From Planococcus sp. ISL-110 (GTDB taxonomy: Bacteria; Bacillota; Bacilli; Bacillales_A; Planococcaceae): 64,000 nt of DNA. The stretch is taken from the NCBI RefSeq assembly GCF_018613575.1, contig NZ_JAGGPX010000011.1, forward strand, positions 286,181 through 350,180, in the 5' to 3' direction. Below, one piece after another: positions 1 through 7,995 of the stretch. The position numbers were made by a program, and so were the translations under genes. Every line of letters begins with the position of its first letter. Within the stretch, counting starts at the first letter, position 1. Under the pieces are notes generated by a model. It did not search any database, was not told where the DNA came from, and worked only from the letters and a program-made list of their open reading frames with translations.

Positions 1-39
1 TCATATGATCAATGCGTCTGATAGTGAGGAGGAGTTGGA

Positions 40-837
40 GTGAGCAATCTAGATTTGGCCCAGGAAATTCGCGAACCTGCGAATTCTTTAAAACCAATGG
101 AGCTGTATGTTTTTGTAGATCCCTTGAATCCGGATTGCTGGGAGCTACAGGCAGTTATCCGAAAATTACAGATTGAATACGGCCATTATTTTTCCATGCG
201 TACTGTATTGAGTACACAACTATTCAACTTAAATAAAGCAACACTTTCCGCAAATATCGATACCGACAACTTGACCCATCCTGTTTTGCCCTCTGTCGCA
301 ATCAAAGCTGCAGAGCTTCAGGGAAAACGTTCTGGAAACCGGTTCCTGCATAAATTGCAGGAGCAGCTGTTCCTTCAGTCGAAAGACGTCTCTTCTTACA
401 GCGTCCTATTGGAAATAGCGGAAGAAGCAGAACTGGATCAGGAAGAATTCAAATTGGATTTCCATTCTGTACACACCGCAAAAGCTTTCCAATGCGATTT
501 ACAGATAACCCGTGAAATGGAAATCAATGAAGTACCAAGCATTGTTTTTTTCAATGAATGCATTGAAGATGAAGGCGTTAAAATATCCGGACTTTATTCT
601 TATGATGTTTATCAAACAATTTTACAGGAAATGTTGGGGGAAGAAAGCTTGAACCGGCAGACCCCACCATCCTTGGATGATCTTTTCACCAAATACTCGA
701 CTATGGCAACCAAAGAAATTGCTTCTATATACAATATTTCCGAACAAACCGCAGAATGCGAACTAAAAAAACAAGTTCTCCAACAAAAGCTCGAGCGCAT
801 TTGTATGCCTAAAGAAACCTTATGGAAAGTAAAATAA
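40..837 (+). CDS. spxH: ClpXP adaptor protein SpxH (YjbH family)
   Basis: SpxH (YjbH) is a cytosolic DsbA-like, thioredoxin-fold adaptor that hands the transcription factor Spx to ClpXP for degradation. The 265-residue protein has the family pattern: a hydrophobic strand leading to a VDPLNPDCW motif near residue 30, a central ELQGKRSGNRFL segment, and a C-terminal helical part. GTG is chosen as start because a strong GAGGAGG site lies 7-8 bases upstream. Where B. subtilis YjbH has CPECW, this protein has NPDCW, so the first Cys of the CxxC pair is missing. It sits beside pepF, coiA, mecA and spx as in B. subtilis, but is convergent to them. The assignment rests on recalled family similarity and synteny. 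Confidence 0.9.
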   Translation: MSNLDLAQEIREPANSLKPMELYVFVDPLNPDCWELQAVIRKLQIEYGHYFSMRTVLSTQLFNLNKATLSANIDTDNLTHPVLPSVAIKAAELQGKRSGNRFLHKLQEQLFLQSKDVSSYSVLLEIAEEAELDQEEFKLDFHSVHTAKAFQCDLQITREMEINEVPSIVFFNECIEDEGVKISGLYSYDVYQTILQEMLGEESLNRQTPPSLDDLFTKYSTMATKEIASIYNISEQTAECELKKQVLQQKLERICMPKETLWKVK

Positions 838-873
838 CCTGTCTCCCCATTGTGGGAGACAGGTTATTTTTTT
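836..873 (+). terminator. Rho-independent terminator of spxH
   Basis: The arm at 836-847 pairs with 854-865 (AACCTGTCTCCC / GGGAGACAGGTT) and is followed by ATTTTTTTT. The stem starts inside the spxH stop codon. Confidence 0.9.
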
Positions 874-914
874 AGGGCTTAGATTTGGCTTCGGGAAATA
901 TTGTAGTGGGTTTA

Positions 915-997
915 GAAAGTAATTGATTTCTTTTGGAAAGTATTTGACTCGAACTAGAAAGTATTTGCGTATAACCAGAAAATATATCCATTTAACT
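915..997. repeat. 21-bp phased imperfect direct repeats
   Basis: The motif GAAAGTAWTTG begins at 915, 936 and 957, and decayed forms (GAAAATAT, GAAATAAG) begin at 978 and 998. The period is 21, 21, 21 and 20 bases, close to two helical turns. The stretch is AT-rich and non-coding, and lies between the spxH terminator and the modular repeat array. Confidence 0.6.
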
Positions 998-1030
998 GAA
1001 ATAAGCCTTCTATAAATTGGCTGTCAGAGC

Positions 1031-1424
1031 TACACGGGCACCTCCGCTTTTCTTATTGTCCAGACTCCGGCGCCCAGATTCTAGGGTCATAAGCCACTCT
1101 GGCTGTGCGGCTGAAGAACGCCGCTTCGCCAGATCGTCTTATGCCCGTCGAATCTCCACGGGCACCTCCGCTTTTCTTATTGTCCAGCTCCGGCGCGCAG
1201 ATTCTAGGGTCATAAGCCACTCTGGCTGTGCGGCTGAAGAACGCCGCTTCGCCAGATCGTCTTATGCCCGTCGAATCTCCACGGGCACCTCCGCTTTTCT
1301 TATTGTCCAGACTTCAGCAGCCAGCCCCTCGAGTCGCTTCACCCTTACCAACAATGGCTGCAGAACGCCATTACTGGTAAGGCCTCCAGCGCTTGTCGGG
1401 TCTTAATGGCTGCTTCCCCTTTTC
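1031..1424 (-). repeat. Array of modular ~124-bp intergenic repeat units (type II-I-I-partial)
   Basis: Read on the minus strand, units begin with GAAAAGSGGA at plus positions 1424, 1299, 1176 and 1052, so unit lengths are 125, 123 and 124 with a truncated fourth. The first unit is type II: a hairpin CCTTACCA/TGGTAAGG at 1343-1350 and 1375-1382 with an inner ATGGC/GCCAT stem. The next two are type I: CATAAG/CTTATG, TCTGGC/GCCAGA and GCGGC/GCCGC arms. Related units are at 58425-58745 and 63781-64000. Open frames crossing the array are artefacts of the repeats. The array lies downstream of pepF and in the pepF direction. Confidence 0.9.
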
Positions 1425-1437
1425 TTACACCAAAGCG

Positions 1438-1469
1438 AAAGGCGCCTTCCACGTCCGGAAGGCGCCTTT
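1438..1469. terminator. Strong hairpin, terminator-like
   Basis: A perfect 13-bp stem AAAGGCGCCTTCC / GGAAGGCGCCTTT with a 6-base loop closes the left repeat array. T residues flank only weakly, so it may be part of the repeat region rather than a gene terminator. From 1470 to 1667 I see no gene, only AT-rich sequence. Confidence 0.5.
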
Positions 1470-1667
1470 CTATATTACACAAAGGGGATGGGAGAAATGT
1501 TCACGCTCAAACAAAGGGGTGTATGTTTGTATGTGATTTATTTCACAACATAATCTTATCACGGGATAATAGTTAATGCAATAATTCACAGGTACTTTCA
1601 CAAATTCGTCATAATTAATGCTATACCTGTCTCTTTTCGCTCTTAATTAATTATATTAAAATAAAAA

Positions 1668-1696
1668 AAGAAACCGACTTACAAAGTCAGCTTCTT
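1668..1696 (-). terminator. Terminator of pepF
   Basis: On the minus strand AAGAAGCTGACTT pairs with AAGTCGGTTTCTT and is followed by a run of T (TTTTTTTATTTT). Confidence 0.85.
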
Positions 1697-1704
1697 TTCC
1701 ATTT

Positions 1705-3510
1705 TTATTTATTCAGCAATAGTTTCTCAAGTTCGTTCAGCTTTTGTTCGAATACTTTGCAGGCTTCTTCAACAGCTTTTGACTGCGTCATGTCGACTCC
1801 GGCTTTTTTCAGCACTTCAATTGGATAATCTGAGCTTCCTGCCTTCAGAAATTCATTGATATAGCGATCCACAGCAGGCTGTCCTTCTTCAAGAATCCCC
1901 TTGCTCAATGCTGTAGCTGCGCTAAAGCCTGTAGCGTATTGGAAAACGTAATAATTATAGTAGAAGTGTGGAATTCGTGCCCATTCCAAACCAATTTCTT
2001 CGTCGACCGCCACATCCGGGCCGAAATACTTTTGATTTAGTTCAAAATAGACCTCTGTCAGGCGATCGGCTGTCAATGCTTCGCCGTCCTGGTCCATTTT
2101 GTGCATCATGTGTTCAAACTCAGCAAACATAGTCTGGCGGAATACCGTCCCACGGAATCCGTCCAGCCAGTGGTTCAATAAATAAATACGCTCCTGATCG
2201 TTTTCAGTGGAGTTTACCATATATTCGTTCAGCAAAGCTTCATTGGTGGTCGAAGCCACTTCTGCTACAAAAATCGAGTAATCCCCATAGACGTAAGGCT
2301 GGTTTGCACGTGTATAGTAGCTGTGGACACTGTGGCCGAATTCATGCGCCAGAGTGTACAGATTATCTACATTGTCCTGCCAGTTCATCAAGATATAAGG
2401 ATTGGTTCCGTAAGCGCCCGATGAATATGCTCCGCTGCGCTTTCCTTTGTTCTCTTTCACATCCACCCAGCGGTTGTCGATGCCTTCTTGGACAATGCCT
2501 ACATATTCTTCGCCCAGAGCGCCAAGCCCTTTAAGCATGATTTCTGTGGCTTTTTCATATGGGATGTCCATCTTCACTTCTTTGACAAGAGGCGTGTGCA
2601 TGTCCCACATATGAACTTTATCGATTCCAAGAACTTCCTTGCGCAATGCTGCGTAGCGGTGCAAAAGGTGAAGGTTGTTATTAACGGTCTCCACCAGGTT
2701 ATCGTATACCGCTTCTGGAATATGATCATCAGCTAAAGCTGCCTGGCGTGCCGATTCAAATTTACGGATCCGTGCATTGACGTTATCGCGCTTAATATTG
2801 CCCGACAGCGTGGAAGCAAAGGTATTGCGGAATTTGCCGTAAGTCGCGTAAACCGCTTTAAATGCATCTTCCCGTACACGACGATCTTTGCTTTCCAGGA
2901 ATCGGATGTAATTGCCATGCGTAATCTGCACTTTTTCGCCTGATTCATCTTCTATTTCCGGAAACTCCAGATCAGCATTGTTCAGCATGCCGAAAGTTTC
3001 TGAAGACGCTCGGCTTACTTCAGACATCTGAGCAAGCAGGGATTCCTGCTCTGCCGGCAACACATGCGGACGCAACGAATTCAATTCCTCAAGCGCTTGC
3101 TTATATAGCCTTAGGCCTTCATGGCTTTCTACATAGCCGTTCAGTACAGACTCTTCCAAAGCCAAAATTTCGGGCGTCAGGAACGACAAGCCGGCGGATA
3201 CTTTCGCAAATAAAGATTTTACACGGCTGTCCATCGCCTGGTACTTCGAGTTGGTCGTATCCTGATCGTAGCGCATATGAGAATACGTATAAAGACGTCT
3301 CAACCGCTCTGTCAATCCATCTTTATAAACAAGCACTTCGTAAAGGGCTTCAGCGCTTTCCTGTAATTTTCCCTGATACGATTCTGCTTTGTCGCCGATA
3401 GCTGAAACTTCGGCAAACTCCTTTTCCCAAAGTTCATCGGTTTCGAATATATCTTCCAATTTCCACGTCAATTCTGTCGGAACTTCTTCTCTTGCCAATA
3501 CTTTATTCAC
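1705..3510 (-). CDS. pepF: Oligoendopeptidase F (M3 metallopeptidase)
   Basis: This is a cytosolic zinc endopeptidase of the M3B family that cleaves short peptides. The 601-residue length matches PepF. The zinc site HEFGH is at residues 389-393, and the C-terminal half carries the family's IPHFYYNYYVFQYATG segment. GTG at 3510 is chosen as start because GAGGAGG precedes it. It lies directly downstream of coiA on the same strand with a gap of about 50 bases, the coiA-pepF order of B. subtilis, where this gene is yjbG/pepF. In that context it may recycle peptides brought in by the nearby Opp systems (inference). Confidence 0.95.
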   Translation of the reverse strand: MNKVLAREEVPTELTWKLEDIFETDELWEKEFAEVSAIGDKAESYQGKLQESAEALYEVLVYKDGLTERLRRLYTYSHMRYDQDTTNSKYQAMDSRVKSLFAKVSAGLSFLTPEILALEESVLNGYVESHEGLRLYKQALEELNSLRPHVLPAEQESLLAQMSEVSRASSETFGMLNNADLEFPEIEDESGEKVQITHGNYIRFLESKDRRVREDAFKAVYATYGKFRNTFASTLSGNIKRDNVNARIRKFESARQAALADDHIPEAVYDNLVETVNNNLHLLHRYAALRKEVLGIDKVHMWDMHTPLVKEVKMDIPYEKATEIMLKGLGALGEEYVGIVQEGIDNRWVDVKENKGKRSGAYSSGAYGTNPYILMNWQDNVDNLYTLAHEFGHSVHSYYTRANQPYVYGDYSIFVAEVASTTNEALLNEYMVNSTENDQERIYLLNHWLDGFRGTVFRQTMFAEFEHMMHKMDQDGEALTADRLTEVYFELNQKYFGPDVAVDEEIGLEWARIPHFYYNYYVFQYATGFSAATALSKGILEEGQPAVDRYINEFLKAGSSDYPIEVLKKAGVDMTQSKAVEEACKVFEQKLNELEKLLLNK

Positions 3511-3558
3511 CGTTTAATTTCCTCCTCTGTCCCATTCTTTCGGGAAACGAACTACACC

Positions 3559-4680
3559 TTATTTTCTCAATTTTCGCAAGTTTTTGCAATAGTTATCATA
3601 GGCAATATCCAAAAGGCTGGAATCTTTCGAAGAACCATCCTTCAACGTCATATATATGGCCAGATATTCTGAAACCAATGCCACGGCCTGAGAAGCATGG
3701 GCCGGATTGGATAACACCAGTTTTCCAGAAGCGATCAGCGTATCCACCGAAACGCCTTTTTCCCAGGCTGCAACTGCCTGCAACTGCCATAATACCGCCG
3801 GCTGCTTCAGGCATTCGGCACCGAGTATAGGAATTCCGAAAAAAGCCGGCAAATTCGTCATATCCAAACGCAATTCGTAGCACAGACGGCAATACAAACT
3901 TTTTATTCGGTTTTCATTGTACAGCTGACTTCGGGTGTACCGCTGCCTGACATTCCGGAAAATTCCAAGCACCACGTTAAATTCCTCTTTTGTCAGAGGT
4001 TTCGGGACAGCGAAAGGAAAGATTTGGTTTCTTGCTCGAATCGATTTGGTTTTCCCCACCCAGCGATTCGAACTCACATAAAACAAATTCGAATGATAAT
4101 AAAATCGATTGTCCAGCGGGTGGAACAAGAGAATGAAGAGAGCCTGATCAGCACCTTGCCTCATTTCGACCTCATGCGTTCCCAATCGGATCAACCCGAT
4201 TTCTTCACAGCAGGGCTCTTTTAAGCCTTTAATCCAAATAGGCTGTATATTCAGCCTTCGATAGCCTTCTGAACGTTGGTTGAGCTGTGGGACTGGTATC
4301 TTGCTGCATTGAAATTCAATGGCAAACTGCCCACTGACCAAAAGGTCTGCGCGCTGACGGATTTGAGGGATATAGCTTTCTAAATCGACTTTGAAGTCCA
4401 GCTGTTGGAAGAATTGATAAAGAAGAAGTTTTCCTTGAAGATGAAGAGAGGATTCGGGTTCACTGAAATTATCGCAGAGCGAAAGCGTCTGGTGTGCAAA
4501 ATGAGGGATATTGATTTCTCCAATTTTCAAAAGTAGTGGAGCCTGGCAGGAAGGACAAAAAAACTGTTCCCGCAAACGAATCTCCTGAAGTTCTGTTCGA
4601 GTGTGCTTTCCGGTTAAATAAAAAAATTCCTGTCGGGCGGTTTTGGCTACTAATATACAGATCACTCTCCTTTTTTCCAT
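3559..4680 (-). CDS. coiA: Competence protein CoiA-like
   Basis: CoiA-family proteins act during natural transformation after DNA uptake and promote recombination of incoming DNA. The 373-residue product has an N-terminal zinc-ribbon-like FFCPSCQAPLLLK segment, then IPHFAH. It also has a nuclease-like core RADLLVSGQ followed by AIEFQCSKI, whose D...EFQ pattern resembles PD-(D/E)XK folds. ATG at 4680 is taken as start, but no good ribosome binding site precedes it. An AAAAGGAGAG sequence lies just inside the gene, so the true start may be a few codons downstream at a GTG. It lies between mecA and pepF, as in B. subtilis yjbF. Confidence 0.85.
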   Translation of the reverse strand: MEKRRVICILVAKTARQEFFYLTGKHTRTELQEIRLREQFFCPSCQAPLLLKIGEINIPHFAHQTLSLCDNFSEPESSLHLQGKLLLYQFFQQLDFKVDLESYIPQIRQRADLLVSGQFAIEFQCSKIPVPQLNQRSEGYRRLNIQPIWIKGLKEPCCEEIGLIRLGTHEVEMRQGADQALFILLFHPLDNRFYYHSNLFYVSSNRWVGKTKSIRARNQIFPFAVPKPLTKEEFNVVLGIFRNVRQRYTRSQLYNENRIKSLYCRLCYELRLDMTNLPAFFGIPILGAECLKQPAVLWQLQAVAAWEKGVSVDTLIASGKLVLSNPAHASQAVALVSEYLAIYMTLKDGSSKDSSLLDIAYDNYCKNLRKLRK

Positions 4681-4823
4681 TATATGGAACAGGAAAGCTT
4701 TTGGCAATAAAAACATACTAAGATTAGTAGGACGAACCAAGGCATTGGTTTATCCTACTATTTTTTTATAGTAGAGGTGAAGTGGAGGTCGAAGGTCTTT
4801 TTGGGTCTTGAATCCGTAAGAAA

Positions 4824-4847
4824 AAGACCTCCTGCAAAGGAGATCTT
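4824..4847 (-). terminator. Terminator of mecA
   Basis: On the minus strand AAGATCTCC pairs with GGAGGTCTT across a 6-base loop, followed by TTTCTT. The 5' arm overlaps the mecA stop codon. Confidence 0.75.
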
Positions 4848-5502
4848 AGCCAAAATAATGAAGTACATTTGAGAGTGCATCTTCTTTAAAAATCGATTTG
4901 CCGTATTCTTCAAGACGGTGAACCGTTACCGGCGAGATGCGCAGGTATTCCGTGATGATGCTGACATTATTTTTGATGTCTTCTTCCGAATGGAGGACTT
5001 CATCAAAACTTGTGTAAAGGTAATACTTGTTCTCGAAATAATAAACTGCAGATTCAATCGGCACGTACATCAGGCGTCGTGCAATCGGCAGCAGCTCTTC
5101 CACTTCCGAGAAAACAAATGTATATTCAAGTTTCTTAATATCTGGCTCATCGAAAACCGGTTCAAACTCATCAAATTCTGTAGTGGCCGCATCTTCACTT
5201 GCAAACATTTTACGGCGTTCTTCTATATCATCAGGCAAATCAAGTTTCTGCCCATCTTTAGTTAATTGAGCACGTGTTACTGTAACTTCAAGACCTTTAT
5301 CCATAGCCTGGACTTGGATCCAAAGTGGACCTTCCATTACGAAATCGGCTTCTTCATTGACTTCATCCATCATTTCCCAAAAAAGCTCTTCGCTTTTATC
5401 TCTATTAAACCAGATTTCGTCACGGCTAAACCCTCGCTCTTCAACGTCGAGATAGGAAATGTAAAATTTAACTGTGTTGTCGTTGATACGTTCGATTTCC
5501 AT
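4846..5502 (-). CDS. mecA: Adaptor protein MecA
   Basis: MecA targets ComK and other substrates to the ClpC-ClpP protease and stimulates ClpC assembly. The 218-residue acidic protein begins MEIERINDNTVKFYISYLD, a typical MecA N-terminus. A linker rich in Asp and Glu follows, and a C-terminal ClpC-binding domain ends at LSNVLHYFG. The start at 5502 follows AAAGGAGAGG with good spacing; an open frame continues upstream but has no family similarity. It stands between coiA and spx, so Spx, its adaptor SpxH and the competence adaptor MecA are all encoded within 6 kb. Confidence 0.97.
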   Translation of the reverse strand: MEIERINDNTVKFYISYLDVEERGFSRDEIWFNRDKSEELFWEMMDEVNEEADFVMEGPLWIQVQAMDKGLEVTVTRAQLTKDGQKLDLPDDIEERRKMFASEDAATTEFDEFEPVFDEPDIKKLEYTFVFSEVEELLPIARRLMYVPIESAVYYFENKYYLYTSFDEVLHSEEDIKNNVSIITEYLRISPVTVHRLEEYGKSIFKEDALSNVLHYFG

Positions 5503-5604
5503 TTTACACCTCTCCTTTACGGTTTGGACTAAGAGAACATTCCTCAGAGCCGTGCTGTTTTGCTTTTTACAAGTATAACTTTTTTTGTTGATAAAGAAAA
5601 AGTT

Positions 5605-5617
5605 TATGCCTGTCCCC
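5605..5617. repeat. Short dispersed motif ATGCCTGTCCCC
   Basis: The 12-mer ATGCCTGTCCCC occurs here, upstream of mecA, and again at 56879-56890, upstream of secA. Both sites are intergenic. A related GACTGTCCCTGT occurs near 17641. Confidence 0.5.
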
Positions 5618-5686
5618 AAAGACAAGTTACAAGTACATAGAGTTTAATTCACTTAGCAGATTTATGCAACTAATTAAATAAAGAAA

Positions 5687-5731
5687 AGCTGCCCAGGATC
5701 TCTTATGAAATACCATAAAGACCGGGCAGCT
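5687..5731 (-). terminator. Long terminator hairpin of spx
   Basis: On the minus strand AGCTGCCCGG pairs with CCTGGGCAGCT, and the stem continues inward through TCTTTATG / CATAAGAGA. TTTTCTTT follows. Confidence 0.9.
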
Positions 5732-5744
5732 GATGTGCTTATTG

Positions 5745-6143
5745 TTAGTTCACCATTCGCTGAGCTTCGAGCAATTGATAAGCTCTAACTTTACGTGGAA
5801 GGAATCTACGGATTTCATCTTCATTGTAGCCGACCTGCAAGCGTTTTTCGTCCATGATAATTGGACGGCGCAAAAGGCCTGGATGCTCTTGGATTAACTC
5901 ATATAAACGCTGAAGCGGTAAACTCTCAACATCTACATTCAATTTTTGGAATATTTTAGAACGGGTAGAGATGATTTCATCTGTGCCGTCTTCAGTCATG
6001 CGTAAAATTTCTTTAATTTCACTGATTGTCAGTGGTTCAGAAAAAATATTGCGTTCTGTATATGGAATTTCGTGTTCCTCAAGCCAAGCTTTCGCTTTTC
6101 TGCAAGATGTGCAGCTTGGAGAAGTAAATAGTGTAACCATCAT
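5745..6143 (-). CDS. spx: Transcriptional regulator Spx
   Basis: Spx is an ArsC-like redox switch that binds the alpha subunit C-terminal domain of RNA polymerase and redirects transcription under disulfide stress. The 132-residue protein keeps the switch CTSC just after the N-terminal strand ([12 protein letters not shown]), the RPI segment ([13 protein letters not shown]) and the C-terminal [15 protein letters not shown]. It is nearly identical in pattern to B. subtilis Spx. Two ATG codons stand together at 6143 and 6140; homologues start at the second, while ribosome binding site spacing slightly favours the first. The adaptor gene spxH lies about 5 kb away. A PerR-like box overlaps an upstream -10 sequence. 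Confidence 0.98.
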   Translation of the reverse strand: MMVTLFTSPSCTSCRKAKAWLEEHEIPYTERNIFSEPLTISEIKEILRMTEDGTDEIISTRSKIFQKLNVDVESLPLQRLYELIQEHPGLLRRPIIMDEKRLQVGYNEDEIRRFLPRKVRAYQLLEAQRMVN

Positions 6144-6194
6144 AGTGGAGCACTTCCTTTCGGATTCTTGAAAATCAGTTTAATTTTTTTCAAA

Positions 6195-6209
6195 TTAGAA
6201 TCATTATAG
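6195..6209 (-). promoter_or_regulatory. PerR-box-like site overlapping a -10 element upstream of spx
   Basis: TTAGAATCATTATAG matches the PerR/Fur-type consensus TTATAATNATTATAA except at two positions. Read towards spx it contains TATAAT (6203-6208), about 55 bases before the gene. In B. subtilis one spx promoter is repressed by PerR. The -35 region is weak. Confidence 0.45.
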
Positions 6210-6597
6210 TTTAGAGGCTCTACATTCATTATACAATGTATGGAATGAATTTAATAGTATTTAGCAAGAAAAAAATTAAAAATCAATCATTTTGTCACAT
6301 AATAGCTATATATTCGTTATACTTTCACAACTATATAACTTAAATTTACCCCTTTTTCGAGTGTCGTAAACTTCCGAAATGAATTTATTTATTCTCAGTT
6401 ACGTTTTCTTCTTGAAAATACTTTTATACTTATATAATACGTTTAAAAACCAAAATAGTTTCATATAATCCGCAAATATATGCCTGATTACTCGTTTTTT
6501 TATGGACACATCCCGCTGAGCGTTTCTCGCGGATCAGTTCTATAGTCTATCGATTCTTGTTGCCCCATTCTTATGGGAACAATTCCTCTTCAAGCTA
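6210..6597. other. AT-rich intergenic region upstream of spx
   Basis: No coding frame is convincing. A second TATAAT on the minus strand near 6229-6234 may be another spx promoter. ATTCATT and AATGAAT flank it as an inverted repeat. A GC-richer hairpin at about 6557-6582 (TTGTTCCCAT/ATGGGGCAACAA on the minus strand) lies just after the next gene and may be its weak terminator. Confidence 0.4.
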
Positions 6598-7806
6598 TTA
6601 AGGTGTGTAATCTACACCTGGCGAATAGGAGTTGCCTGCGTTCCATAGAAGAAACTCTTCAATCCCGTTATCCTGCAGGGCTTTGATTTGAGCTTCCACC
6701 TCCACTTTGCCGTATCTCATGTAGTTGCCTGATCCAAGATAACTTGCGGTAAAATCCTGCAGCCACGGCCGTGAGACAGGCGGATTCTCCAAGGCAGCTA
6801 ATACTTGGTTTTCCACCTTGGCATATTCAGCAACGAGCTGATAGGGTGCTAGGTCCGGTTTATCGATTCCAAAATAAGAAGTCCAATGGCTTGGATAAAT
6901 CATAGAAGAGATGACATCCACGTTTTCGGAAATCTTTGAAAAATTCTGACCGATGCCCGGAGCTTCCGGCAAAGTTGCAGCATAGCCGAAAATATCAACC
7001 GATACTTCCACTCCGTAAGGCTTTAATTGTTCTTTTGCATAAGCAACAAAATCAGTTACCGCCTCCACCCTTCTCTGCACAGGGTCAGCATCAGAATCTG
7101 CATAGTCGCCAAATGAATAGCTTAAATCATCGGCCCGGTTTTCAAAACCTTCCGGGAAGCGGACATAATCGAATTGAATTTCCTTAAATCCAAGTTTTGC
7201 CGCTTCGATGGCAATCTGGACATTATAATCCCATACCTCCTGAAGAAATGGATTTACAAATGAGTCTCCGCGGTTATTCTTCCAAACCTGTTCTCCATCC
7301 ATAAACGTCAGTTCCGGTTTTTGTTCCGCCAATACCGTGTCTTTAAAAACCACAACACGGGCGATTGGATAAATTTCTTTTTCCTCTAATTTTTCCAGCA
7401 TTGCGCGTGGGTCTTTTATTAAAGGCTGTCCCATGTCAAGCTCTGCCAAAGGCGAGCTTTCCTCCGGTATGTACGTTAAATAGCCGAGATCTTCCTTCAC
7501 GTCAATGACCATCGCATTCAAATCAGTTGTATCCACCAAATTGATCAATGAATCAAACCGTTCTCCTCCAGCAGAATGCGCTGTTACAAAAATACCCCGA
7601 ACAGCATCGGGATAATTAAAATCCAAACCTGAATCAAATTTGTATAATTCCGATGATGCCAGTACCTGTGAGTCAAGTTCCACTGTATGATAAGCTCGCT
7701 GTGTAAAATCAGGAGCCTTATCCTCCTCAGCTGCGTATACACTTCCTGCACTTACCAAACTGATGCTTGCTGCGTAAATTGCCAGCCACTTCCATGACTT
7801 CCCCAT
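6598..7806 (-). CDS. Secreted putative glycoside hydrolase (DUF4015 family)
   Basis: This resembles the DUF4015 putative glycosyl hydrolases, TIM-barrel proteins found outside the cell in Firmicutes; the substrate is unknown. The 402-residue product starts with a signal peptide (MGKSWKWLAIYAASISL, cleavage after VYA). Family segments follow: RGIFVTAHSA, LNAMVIDVKEDLG, KEIYPIARVVVFKD, EIQFDYVRFPEG and VSVDIFGYAA. Acidic residues at strand ends (IDVKED, FDYVRFPE, DIFG) fit a catalytic barrel. The start at 7806 is preferred over an upstream ATG because AAAGGGGTG precedes it and it begins the signal peptide. It stands alone between the opp terminator and spx, with no evident operon partner. Confidence 0.8.
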   Translation of the reverse strand: MGKSWKWLAIYAASISLVSAGSVYAAEEDKAPDFTQRAYHTVELDSQVLASSELYKFDSGLDFNYPDAVRGIFVTAHSAGGERFDSLINLVDTTDLNAMVIDVKEDLGYLTYIPEESSPLAELDMGQPLIKDPRAMLEKLEEKEIYPIARVVVFKDTVLAEQKPELTFMDGEQVWKNNRGDSFVNPFLQEVWDYNVQIAIEAAKLGFKEIQFDYVRFPEGFENRADDLSYSFGDYADSDADPVQRRVEAVTDFVAYAKEQLKPYGVEVSVDIFGYAATLPEAPGIGQNFSKISENVDVISSMIYPSHWTSYFGIDKPDLAPYQLVAEYAKVENQVLAALENPPVSRPWLQDFTASYLGSGNYMRYGKVEVEAQIKALQDNGIEEFLLWNAGNSYSPGVDYTP

Positions 7807-7893
7807 CCCTCTACACCCCTTTATCCATTGTTCTTCCATTCTATCATTTAACTGACAAATTGAAATAAGAAATTACCGGTCTATCCAGCATTT

Positions 7894-7940
7894 GAGACAG
7901 TCATGTGCCAGCGATTGAAGTCCTGGCACATGACTGTCTC
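7894..7940. repeat. Perfect 18-bp inverted repeat with trailing half-copy
   Basis: GAGACAGTCATGTGCCAG (7894-7911) pairs exactly with 7923-7940 across an 11-base loop. TGGCACATG is repeated once more at 7941-7949. It has no T run of its own and is separate from the oppF terminator that follows. Confidence 0.85.
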
Positions 7941-7962
7941 TGGCACATGCAAACTATAAAAA

Positions 7963-7992
7963 AAGAACAGTGCCCCTGAGGACACTGTTCTT
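7963..7992 (-). terminator. Terminator of the oppABCDF operon
   Basis: AAGAACAGTG / CACTGTTCTT stem with a 10-base loop, followed on the minus strand by TTTTTTT. Confidence 0.95.
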
Positions 7993-7995
7993 CGA

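Noticed and set aside
1017..1406. A 129-codon open frame across the left repeat array
   Set aside because: Its protein is itself a tandem repeat created by the ~124-bp units, with no ribosome binding site and no family resemblance.
1031..1424. Possible CRISPR array
   Set aside because: Units are about 124 bp with structured cores and no unique spacers; there are no cas genes.
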